Assembly: GCA_050955105.1 (NCBI GenBank)
Contig: JBPBQZ010000020.1
Coordinates: 1 to 33,092 of the forward strand
Source: JBPBQZ01 sp050955105
GTDB taxonomy: Bacteria; Pseudomonadota; Gammaproteobacteria; Burkholderiales; Burkholderiaceae
Direction of reading: 5' to 3'
DNA length: 33,092 nucleotides
Shown one piece after another: positions 7,673 through 14,129 of this stretch (the stretch's first letter is position 1; the number at the start of each line of letters is the position of its first letter). Below the pieces are notes generated by a model. That model made no database searches. It saw only the letters and a list, made by a program, of their open reading frames with translations, and was not told the origin of the DNA. The position numbers were made by a program, and so were the translations under genes.

Positions 7673-7992
7673 TGCGCGTGGTGTTCATCACGCCCGAGGC
7701 GGAGTCGATCGAACTCGACGTGGCCGAGGGCGTCACCCTGATGCGCGCGGCCGTCGACCACAACGTCAGTGGCATGGTCGGCGACTGCGGTGGTTGCCTG
7801 AGTTGCGCGACCTGCCATGTTTATGTGGACGAGGGGTTCGTGCCGCTGCTGCCGCCGCTGTCTGACAATGAAGATCAGATGCTGGAGTTTCTCGCCGCCG
7901 AGCGTCGCGGCAACAGTCGCCTGAGCTGCCAGATTCCCATGAGCGCGGCACTCGACGGCATCATCGCGCATATCGCCGATCCGCAAATCTAG
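7672..7992 (+). CDS. [2Fe-2S] ferredoxin, putidaredoxin/adrenodoxin type
   Basis: At 106 residues this is almost exactly the size of putidaredoxin. The cluster ligands are Cys39, Cys45, Cys48 and Cys86, in VGDCGG..SCATCHVYV and LSCQIP. The spacing CX5CX2C and the numbering equal those I recall for putidaredoxin, including the preceding Asp38 that contacts P450cam. Cys42 is an additional cysteine inside the loop. The C-terminal Trp important in putidaredoxin is absent; the chain ends DPQI. Proteins of this type carry single electrons from an FAD reductase to a bacterial P450. The ATG overlaps the stop of the binding-protein gene. No P450 or reductase is adjacent; the closest candidates are the P450 at 17857-19131 and the reductase at 23219-24463. 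Confidence 0.93.
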   Translation: MRVVFITPEAESIELDVAEGVTLMRAAVDHNVSGMVGDCGGCLSCATCHVYVDEGFVPLLPPLSDNEDQMLEFLAAERRGNSRLSCQIPMSAALDGIIAHIADPQI

Positions 7993-8089
7993 CGAGCGTT
8001 TGTTGGCGCGTCGTTTATCTCGATATCGTTGGCGAGATGAGATGGACGACGCGCACCCGCACCCCGCATCACTACCTTCGAGAGTCGCC

Positions 8090-8455
8090 ATGAATTCGAA
8101 TGACGAGATCGTCCGCCGCTTTTGCGAAGCCTTCGCGCGCATGGATGCCGACGAGCTGATCGGCTATTTCGCGGACGACGCGGTCTATCACAATATCCCG
8201 ATGCAGCCGCTGCACGGCCGCGCGGCGATTCACCGCAACTTCGAACAGTTGCGCAGCAAGTTCGGCGCGGTTGCATTCGAAATAAAACACCAGGTGACGG
8301 CCGGTCGCGTGGTCATGAACGAGCGCATCGATTATCTGACCCTCGGCGAACGCCGCGTGGCGCTCCCCGTGGCGGGTATCTTCGAACTCGATGCCGGCAA
8401 GATTACCGCGTGGCGCGACTACTTTGACTTGACGCTGTTGCGCCCGCCGGCCTGA
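8090..8455 (+). CDS. Limonene-1,2-epoxide hydrolase-like protein (SnoaL-like fold)
   Basis: The 121-residue product (start chosen at 8090, GAGAG six bases upstream; the frame is open back to 8000) resembles limonene-1,2-epoxide hydrolase of Rhodococcus erythropolis. It retains all five residues I recall as its active site: Tyr33 and Asn35 (DAVYHNIP), Arg79 and Asp81 (NERIDYL), and Asp110 (ITAWRDYFDL), matching Tyr53, Asn55, Arg99, Asp101 and Asp132. That enzyme adds water to an epoxide in one step, giving a diol. It is shorter at the N-terminus than the Rhodococcus enzyme, which has an extra segment there. It lies between the ferredoxin and an SDR gene, in agreement with epoxide formation by a monooxygenase and diol oxidation by the SDR. 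A non-catalytic SnoaL-like role is possible but less likely given the full residue set. Confidence 0.82.
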   Translation: MNSNDEIVRRFCEAFARMDADELIGYFADDAVYHNIPMQPLHGRAAIHRNFEQLRSKFGAVAFEIKHQVTAGRVVMNERIDYLTLGERRVALPVAGIFELDAGKITAWRDYFDLTLLRPPA

Positions 8456-8490
8456 TCCAGGCCGGGTCATCAATCTCAAAAAGGCTTGCG

Positions 8491-9252
8491 ATGATGTTGT
8501 CCGACAAGGTTTTGTTGATCACTGGTGCCGGAGGTGGCATTGGCCGCGCGGCGGCGTTGAACGCCAGCCACGAAGGCGCATTGCTGGCGCTTTCCGACTT
8601 GAATCGCAACAGTGCCGAAGCCACTGCGGACATGGTACGAGCCGCCGGCGGCACTGCCTTGGCGGTAGCGGCCGATGTCTGCGACGCGGCGTCGGTGGCC
8701 GCGCTGCTGCACGCCGTGGTCGCGCGCTACGGCCGGCTCGATTGCGCGTTGAATAACGCCGGGATTGCGCAATGGCACGCCGGTGCGGCGGGGCTGCGCG
8801 TCGGCGAAATGTCGGAGGCGGCCTGGACGCAAGTCATCAACACCAATCTGAACGGCACCTGGCTGTGTATGAAAGCCGAGCTCGAACAGATGCAGCGCAA
8901 CGACGGCGGCAGTATTGTCAACACCGCATCGATCTCTGGCTTGATCGGCATGCCTCGCTCAGGCGCCTACGTGGCCAGCAAACACGCCATCATTGGTCTC
9001 ACCAAATCAGCGGCACTCGAATATGCGCGTGACAATATCCGCATAAACTGCGTATGTCCCGGCTTCGTCGATACCCAGTTCGTGCAGGCGGCCATGGCCG
9101 ATCGCGGACCGCAGATCATGAGTTCGGTGCCAATGGGGCGCCTGGGCTCACCCGAGGAAATCAGCGAAATGATCGTCTGGCTGCTATCACAGCGCGCCGG
9201 TTACGTGACGGGCGGCGCGTTCCCGATCGACGGCGGCGTGATGGCCGGCTGA
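8491..9252 (+). CDS. SDR family NAD(P)-dependent oxidoreductase
   Basis: This is a 253-residue classical short-chain dehydrogenase. It has the nucleotide motif TGAGGGIG (11-18), Asp36 at the end of the second strand, which favours NAD over NADP, NNAG (88-91), the catalytic Ser147, and YVASK with Tyr160 and Lys164. The C-terminal segment GGAFPIDGGVMAG is typical. A start at 8491 or three bases later fits the AAGG upstream. Directly following an epoxide-hydrolase-like gene, it could oxidise a vicinal diol to a hydroxyketone, as the carveol/diol dehydrogenase does in limonene breakdown, but the family is too broad for the substrate to be read from sequence. Confidence 0.93.
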   Translation: MMLSDKVLLITGAGGGIGRAAALNASHEGALLALSDLNRNSAEATADMVRAAGGTALAVAADVCDAASVAALLHAVVARYGRLDCALNNAGIAQWHAGAAGLRVGEMSEAAWTQVINTNLNGTWLCMKAELEQMQRNDGGSIVNTASISGLIGMPRSGAYVASKHAIIGLTKSAALEYARDNIRINCVCPGFVDTQFVQAAMADRGPQIMSSVPMGRLGSPEEISEMIVWLLSQRAGYVTGGAFPIDGGVMAG

Positions 9253-9318
9253 TCACTCGCCAAGCGCTCACCGCGAGTCGGCAGGCGCGTTATCTCAAAA
9301 ATTTAACGGAGGCATCAA

Positions 9319-10338
9319 ATGCGTTGGAAAAACCGGCCGGAAGGCTCGAATTGGGGCGATTTCGGCGATGAGGACCAGCTCGGTCGCTTCAATCTGCTCA
9401 CTCCCGAAAGGCGCTTGGCGGGTGTCCGTACGGTACAGGAAGGCATCGCTTTCAATCTGAGCCTGCCGCTCGATTACCCGGGTGGCGGCGATCTGGTGCC
9501 CAGCCGGCGTCCGCCGGTCATCGAAGCCACCGTGCGCGCCACCGGCGACATCAGCTACAACTTCGCGTTCTCGAAACTCGAACCCGGTTGCTGTGACGTC
9601 GTATCCGACGACAAGGTCACCATCTGGACGCAGTATTCGTCGCAATGGGATTCGCTGGCGCACTGGGGCCAGGAATTCGATGCCGACGGCGATGGCGTAG
9701 CCGAGATCGTCTACTACAACGGCTACACGGCGAAGGATCACGTGTATGGCGCCGATCGCGAAGGCGGCCCGTTCGCGCACAAGCTGGGTCTCGAAAAGAT
9801 TTCGGAAACCGGCGTGCAAGGGCGCGCGGTCATGGTCGATCTATTCAGTGAGTATGGCGAGGAGCCGGCGGCGGTAGGTTACGACGGCCTGATGCGTGCG
9901 TTGGAGCGGCAAAAAGCAGTGGTGCAACCGGGCGACTTCCTGTGCCTGTACACCGGCTGGGCCGACCTGGTGCTGGGCATGAAAAAGAATCCGGACTTCG
10001 ACAAGTTGCGCTACGCCTGCGCCACCCTCGACGGACGCGACAAAGCTCTGCTGGACTGGATCACGCAGAGCGGGATCGTCGCGATTTGCGGCGACAACAC
10101 TGGCATCGAGTCGCTGAACTATGCGAAGCGCATCGGACCGCCGCACCGCTTCTCTAAAATGCCGCTGCACGAACACTGCCTGTTCAAGCTCGGCCTGTTC
10201 CTGGGCGAAATGTGGTACTTCGGTGAAATCGCACCGTGGCTGCGCGAGCATGGCCGCAGCGAATTCCTGCTGACCGCGCCGCCGCTGCGCCTGCCAGGCA
10301 CGGTTGGCTCGCCTGCCACGGCGGTGGGCACGGTTTAG
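9319..10338 (+). CDS. Cyclase family protein (COG1878/kynurenine formamidase-like hydrolase) with altered metal motif
   Basis: The 339-residue product has the opening typical of large cyclase-family proteins (WGDFGDEDQLGRFNLLTPE, about 12-30). Members are metal-dependent hydrolases of amides or lactones, such as kynurenine formamidase and isatin hydrolase. In place of the usual HxGTHxDxxxH metal signature it has QYSSQWDSLAH (105-115): Asp111 and His115 are kept, but the first two His positions are Gln105 and Gln109. Later segments include ICGDNTGIESLN and PLHEHCLFKLGLFLGEMW, where a His and Glu near the C-terminus are expected. GGAGG lies seven bases before the ATG. In this operon, after the SDR, ring or lactone hydrolysis is an attractive role. 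Whether the altered motif still binds metal is open. Confidence 0.85.
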   Translation: MRWKNRPEGSNWGDFGDEDQLGRFNLLTPERRLAGVRTVQEGIAFNLSLPLDYPGGGDLVPSRRPPVIEATVRATGDISYNFAFSKLEPGCCDVVSDDKVTIWTQYSSQWDSLAHWGQEFDADGDGVAEIVYYNGYTAKDHVYGADREGGPFAHKLGLEKISETGVQGRAVMVDLFSEYGEEPAAVGYDGLMRALERQKAVVQPGDFLCLYTGWADLVLGMKKNPDFDKLRYACATLDGRDKALLDWITQSGIVAICGDNTGIESLNYAKRIGPPHRFSKMPLHEHCLFKLGLFLGEMWYFGEIAPWLREHGRSEFLLTAPPLRLPGTVGSPATAVGTV

Positions 10339-10456
10339 TAGGGCCATAGCAAGCCGCGCCGGCTGCCCAGCATCGCCGTTGTTGCATCGGTGCCGCGTCG
10401 CTCTTCCAACCGGGCAGCGACGCGGTGGCAACGCACTCATTTACGAGGTTAATGAT

Positions 10457-11335
10457 ATGAACCAAAAAACCGCCGCGCTGCGCGAGCGCCTGAGCGCGGG
10501 GCGCGTGACCTGGGCCGCCGGCGCCTACGATGCGCTCAGCGCCAAACTGGTCGCGGCCGCGGGCTTCGACGCGGTGTTCACGTCCGGCTTGTGTGTGTCA
10601 GCGTCGTTGTTGGGCGAACCCGACGTCGAGCTTTATACGATGTCGGAAAATCTGTCGGTGGTGCGCAATGCCGCGGCCGCCGTCGAGGTGGCGCTGATCG
10701 CCGATGGCGATACCGGCTACGGCAACGCCATCAATGTCATGCGTACCGTGCGTGAATTCGAGATGGCCGGCGCCGCCGGCATCGTCTTCGAAGACCAGTC
10801 GTCACCCAAACGGTGTCCCGCCTGCGCCGACGAGTTGGATCTGTTGAGCGTAACCGAAGCCGCCGGCAAGATTCGCGCGGCGGTGGCGGCACGACGCGAC
10901 CCGAATTTCCTGATCGTCGCGCGTACCGATGCACTGGACCCGGCGGAGGCCTTCGAACGCGCCAAGGCTTATGTCGCGGCCGGCGCCGATCTGATCCAGC
11001 CCATCACGCGCACGTTCAAGGATGCCGCCGGCCTGCGCGCGTTGAAACAAGCGTGCGGCGTGCGCCTGTCGATGCAACTGGTCGGCTGGATGGAAGATGG
11101 CTTGACGCGCGCCGAGATCGACGAAATGGCCGGCTTGGCAATCTTCACCGTGGTGCCGCTGATGAGTGCGGTTACGGCGATACAAGAGAACCTGGCAGCG
11201 CTGGCCCGCGACCGCTCGACCAAGAACCTGCCGCACGCGCGCGGCAGCCACGTCGAGCTGAACGACTTCTTGGGCTTCCACAAAGTCGAGGCCTTGCAGC
11301 AGGAATATCTGTTGCCGCGCGAGTCGCTCGTCTAG
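10457..11335 (+). CDS. Isocitrate lyase/PEP mutase family protein
   Basis: The 292-residue product has the family fold markers AGAYDALSA (21-29), IADGDTGYGN with metal-binding Asp83 and Asp85 (81-90), and FEDQSSPKRC (111-120). The Cys120 position corresponds to the catalytic Cys of isocitrate and methylisocitrate lyases, but the usual KRCGH is KRCPAC here, so the His is missing. The family cleaves C-C or rearranges C-P bonds of 2-hydroxy- or oxoacids (methylisocitrate lyase, oxaloacetate hydrolase, PEP mutase, dimethylmalate lyase). The ATG at 10457 has GAGG nine bases upstream; the frame is open to 10304 but that part overlaps the previous gene. It ends the plus-strand series and its stop overlaps that of the converging FAD dehydrogenase gene by four bases. 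A lyase acting on a substituted malate or citrate is plausible. Confidence 0.88.
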   Translation: MNQKTAALRERLSAGRVTWAAGAYDALSAKLVAAAGFDAVFTSGLCVSASLLGEPDVELYTMSENLSVVRNAAAAVEVALIADGDTGYGNAINVMRTVREFEMAGAAGIVFEDQSSPKRCPACADELDLLSVTEAAGKIRAAVAARRDPNFLIVARTDALDPAEAFERAKAYVAAGADLIQPITRTFKDAAGLRALKQACGVRLSMQLVGWMEDGLTRAEIDEMAGLAIFTVVPLMSAVTAIQENLAALARDRSTKNLPHARGSHVELNDFLGFHKVEALQQEYLLPRESLV

Positions 11336-12930
11336 AGACTGCCGACTGCCGCTTTCGCACGTTCGGCGGCGAAGCGTCCTGCGCGTCGCCCCGACGTCAT
11401 GGCCCAGCCGATATGGTGACCATGACCCGCCAGCAAGGCGCCGCCCTGGCCAGCAGAGCCCGCGGCGAACAGCCCATCGATTACCGCGCCTTCGCGCGTG
11501 ATCACTTCGTGGCGTTCCGACACGGCCAAGCCGCCTTCGGTAAACACGATCCAGCTTTGTACCGGTCCCAGCGCATAAAAAGGCGCGGCAACGATCGCCT
11601 TGGCCTGGCCCGCTGCGCCATCAGCGGCATGGCGTCGTTCGTTATACGTGTTGACGGTCTGCGCCAGCGCCTCGACCGGCACGCCGATGCGTTGTGCCAG
11701 GGCCTCGATGCTATCGGCTTTATGGAACAAGTCCGGCCGCGTGCTTTCGTAGTCGGACAGATAGGCATAGGCCACGCCCGGTGCGGTCGACACAAAATTC
11801 GGCCATTGCTGGAATTGCGCCGCGACGCGCTCGTCGAACACGATGAACGCTTCCTTGTTGGTCTGGCGCGGTACTTCCAACTCTGGGCGCGCCAACTCAT
11901 CGGCGAAGCGCGTGCCCTCACGGTTCACCAAAATCGCGCCAGCCCGCAGCAACGACGGTTCAGGCGCCAGCGACGCCGTCATGAAGCGCGTGATGAACGG
12001 ACGGAACATCTTCAGCGGCAGTTTCATCAGCGCAAACTGCATCGGCTTGGTGAGCCAGCCGTAGGGCGGCAGGCGTCGCAAAAATGTCTCTTGCGCCGGC
12101 GCCTTGAAGCGCATGCTCGGCCCCCACATCACCTCCGGGTTGCGAATCCAGCCGCCGATTTGCTGCGCGATCAGATGACCATCGCCGGTGCTCGCAGGAT
12201 TGATGGCGTCGACGTGCGCCACGTGCGGTACGTTCAATTGCTTCAGATCGGCAGCCGCGCTGAAGTCGCCACTGGCAAGTATCACGCCGCCGCGCGCCAG
12301 ATATTCGGTGGGACCATTGCCCGCGTCCGCGATGATGCCGAGCACGCGCTGGCCGTCCATGATCAAGCCCTGCGCCCGAACGTTCAGGCGCATCTCCACG
12401 CCCAGGCGCCGACATTCCTTTTCGAGAAAGTAGGCATAGGCACGCGAATTCGGCAGCACGTTGTGCATGCGTGGCTTTTGGTGCGGCGGCTCCGGCATCG
12501 GCCCATAGAAATTCACGCCGATGCTGATCAGCCATTCGAGCGTCTGCGGAATGTTGTCGACCAGCACGCGTCGCAGTGCGAGGTTTTCCTTCGCCTGCAG
12601 TTCCGGCGTGAGGAACAGGGACATATCGTTGAAATGCTCGTCCGGCGTATCGCTGATGCTTCGGGCTTTCTGGAAGCGCGTGCCGGTGGCGGTGATCGAG
12701 CCGATCGACAAGCGCGTGGTGCCGCCCACGTGGGGATTCTTCTCCAGCACGATGGTCTTGGCGCCGGCCTCCGCGGCGGCGATTGCTGCTGCCATGCCGG
12801 AGCCTCCGGCGCCGATCACGATCACGTCGGCTTCGATACGCGGCAAGCCCGCGCCAGCCTCGCCGGTGCGCTGATAGGACGTCGGGCGATAGGCCTGCCG
12901 GCGATCTACGTCGCTCGCAGCTCGATCCAT
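11332..12930 (-). CDS. FAD-dependent dehydrogenase (FAD_binding_2; fumarate reductase / 3-ketosteroid delta1-dehydrogenase-like)
   Basis: The 532-residue product has an N-terminal dinucleotide fold VIGAGGSGMAAAIAAAEAG (38-56), Glu63 for the ribose and HVGGTT (67-72). Near the C-terminus GLFAAGSAGQGGALLAGHG closes the flavin site. The middle part is a substrate-binding cap. Relatives introduce or reduce C=C bonds next to a carbonyl (3-ketosteroid dehydrogenase, fumarate reductase, urocanate reductase). GGAGGAGA before the ATG at 12930 is an excellent ribosome binding site. It follows the second HpcH/HpaI aldolase on the minus strand after a 93-base gap. It lacks a visible export signal, so it is probably cytoplasmic. 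Desaturation of a cyclic ketone intermediate is possible, but the substrate is not determined. Confidence 0.9.
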   Translation of the reverse strand: MDRAASDVDRRQAYRPTSYQRTGEAGAGLPRIEADVIVIGAGGSGMAAAIAAAEAGAKTIVLEKNPHVGGTTRLSIGSITATGTRFQKARSISDTPDEHFNDMSLFLTPELQAKENLALRRVLVDNIPQTLEWLISIGVNFYGPMPEPPHQKPRMHNVLPNSRAYAYFLEKECRRLGVEMRLNVRAQGLIMDGQRVLGIIADAGNGPTEYLARGGVILASGDFSAAADLKQLNVPHVAHVDAINPASTGDGHLIAQQIGGWIRNPEVMWGPSMRFKAPAQETFLRRLPPYGWLTKPMQFALMKLPLKMFRPFITRFMTASLAPEPSLLRAGAILVNREGTRFADELARPELEVPRQTNKEAFIVFDERVAAQFQQWPNFVSTAPGVAYAYLSDYESTRPDLFHKADSIEALAQRIGVPVEALAQTVNTYNERRHAADGAAGQAKAIVAAPFYALGPVQSWIVFTEGGLAVSERHEVITREGAVIDGLFAAGSAGQGGALLAGHGHHIGWAMTSGRRAGRFAAERAKAAVGSL

Positions 12931-13023
12931 GATGTCTCCTCCATGAGCCGCTGTGGCAGCTCTATATCTGGCTCTAAAACCTGGGCCTCAGCAGCACATT
13001 TCCGCAGCGCGGCGCCGGCAGCT

Positions 13024-13794
13024 TCAACCTTTGAATTTTTGCAGATAGTCGCGGCCGGCGCGCGCCAGCAACGAGGTCTCCGACATATGGCAGAAGAACT
13101 TCGCGCCCTTGTCGGTCCAGCTCGACAGTTCATCGGTGTTATAGGTGAACACACCCAATTGGCAATGCTTGGTCGGGGCACTCTGGATCACGTCCACCGC
13201 GTCATTGACGGTTTGCACCAGCCGCGGATTGTCCTGCTGGCCGGCTGTGCCGAGCAGCGCTGCCAAGTCGCCGCGGCCCACCGCAATCACGTCGAGCGCC
13301 GGATGCTGGACGATTTCAGCCAGATTGGCGATACCGGTCAGATCTTCGATCAAGCCGATCAGCAGCAAGTCGTCGTTCAGGCGGCTCAGCACGTCGAGAT
13401 ATTTACCGTCGAACTGGCCGTAGCTGGCGGTGCGCACCTGCGAGCAGATACTGCGGTTGCCGCGCGGGTGGAAGAGGGCGGCCGACGCGCACTTCTCAAC
13501 GTCCTCAACAGTGCGCACAAACGGCAGTACCAGCCCTTCGGCACCGATATCGAGGGCTTTCAAGATCTGGGTTTCATCGAAATCAGGCACACGGATCAAC
13601 GGCGAGATATGCGCGGCACGTGCTGCCCGCACCAGGTGCTCGGCAGTTTCCCAACTGGCCGGCGTATGCTGCAAATCGATCAGCACGAAATCGAAACCGA
13701 TGATACCGAGCAGTTCGACGATGGCCGGCGAATTCGCGGCCAACATCACGCCTGCCACACGCTCGCCATTTTTCAGCTTTTGCTTCAGCAACAT
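13024..13794 (-). CDS. HpcH/HpaI family aldolase (second copy)
   Basis: This 256-residue protein carries the class II HpcH/HpaI site: Asp40 and His43 in LIDLQHTP, Arg68 in PLIRVP, Glu150 in GLIED and Asp176 in VGRGDLAALLG. It differs widely from the copy at 3962-4777 outside these motifs, so they are distinct family members and not a recent duplication. The start at 13794 (MLLKQKLKNG) is set by AGGGG six bases upstream; the frame continues to 13881 without a comparable site. Together with the downstream FAD dehydrogenase it forms a two-gene minus-strand unit, divergent from the Baeyer-Villiger monooxygenase gene. It probably splits a hydroxy-oxoacid to pyruvate and an aldehyde; other lyase activities occur in the family. 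Confidence 0.91.
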   Translation of the reverse strand: MLLKQKLKNGERVAGVMLAANSPAIVELLGIIGFDFVLIDLQHTPASWETAEHLVRAARAAHISPLIRVPDFDETQILKALDIGAEGLVLPFVRTVEDVEKCASAALFHPRGNRSICSQVRTASYGQFDGKYLDVLSRLNDDLLLIGLIEDLTGIANLAEIVQHPALDVIAVGRGDLAALLGTAGQQDNPRLVQTVNDAVDVIQSAPTKHCQLGVFTYNTDELSSWTDKGAKFFCHMSETSLLARAGRDYLQKFKG

Positions 13795-13808
13795 GCGCGC
13801 CCCTAAGC

Positions 13809-13829
13809 AGAATTCGCGACGGACGATCG
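13809..13829 (+). repeat. Short element shared with the other aldolase gene (copy 2)
   Basis: AGAATTCGCGACGG at 13809-13822 is identical to 3895-3908 and is again followed, here after a gap of about five bases, by CGCCGT. It lies 15-35 bases before the aldolase start at 13794, in the opposite orientation relative to the gene compared with copy 1. Confidence 0.35.
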
Positions 13830-13938
13830 CCGTCCCGCGATGTTTTCGAGATGCTGAGTGTACACAGTAACGTGCCGCCAATGTATCCGCGATATCCCTC
13901 GATTGTCGCCGTATCTCGAAATTTCTGATACAAAGGCG

Positions 13939-13955
13939 AATTGGTAAGACAAATT
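13939..13955 (+). promoter_or_regulatory. Candidate FadR/PdhR-type operator (site B)
   Basis: AATTGGTAAGACAAATT differs at one base from the PdhR-box-like palindrome AATTGGTnnnACCAATT. A second inverted repeat, GGTAA at 13943-13947 with TTACC six bases further on, overlaps it. It lies in the region divergent between the aldolase/FAD dehydrogenase unit and the monooxygenase gene, so a bound regulator could affect both. The core GGTAAGAC is identical to sites C and D. Confidence 0.6.
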
Positions 13956-13968
13956 ACCACCGTATAAA
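13941..13968 (+). promoter_or_regulatory. Possible promoter for the Baeyer-Villiger monooxygenase gene
   Basis: TTGGTA at 13941-13946 (four of six matches to the -35 hexamer) and TATAAA at 13963-13968 are separated by 16 bases. The -35 lies inside operator site B, which would suit repression. The leader to the ATG at 14130 would be long, about 155 bases, so another promoter is possible. Confidence 0.35.
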
Positions 13969-14129
13969 CCCCTACTCTAAATCCCTTGTCCCATTTTGTA
14001 CGCAATGGAAAAATTCGGGGCAGACAGCGGTTTATGCAAGTCAGCAACGGCGCATCGCATGCGGCACCTCAGCCCGTGTGGCAACGCCTGCGGTGTCAAC
14101 GCCGTACCTTTTTTTAACGGAAAGCCAAG

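Larger units (their letters stand above)
13795..14129. promoter_or_regulatory. Divergent intergenic region between aldolase and monooxygenase genes
   Basis: This 335-base region is A/T-richer than its surroundings at 13855-14000 and carries no credible gene. It contains the shared 14-base element (13809-13829), the best PdhR-box-like operator in the window (13939-13955), and a possible plus-strand promoter overlapping it. A weak GGAAAG ribosome binding site precedes 14130. Confidence 0.6.

Noticed and set aside
10813..13806. Very long plus-strand open frame of nearly 1000 codons
   Set aside because: It runs through the end of the PEP-mutase-family gene and antisense to the FAD dehydrogenase and second aldolase, all of which have clear family motifs and ribosome binding sites. 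Its translation shows low-complexity Arg/His-rich sequence typical of a shadow frame in GC-rich DNA.
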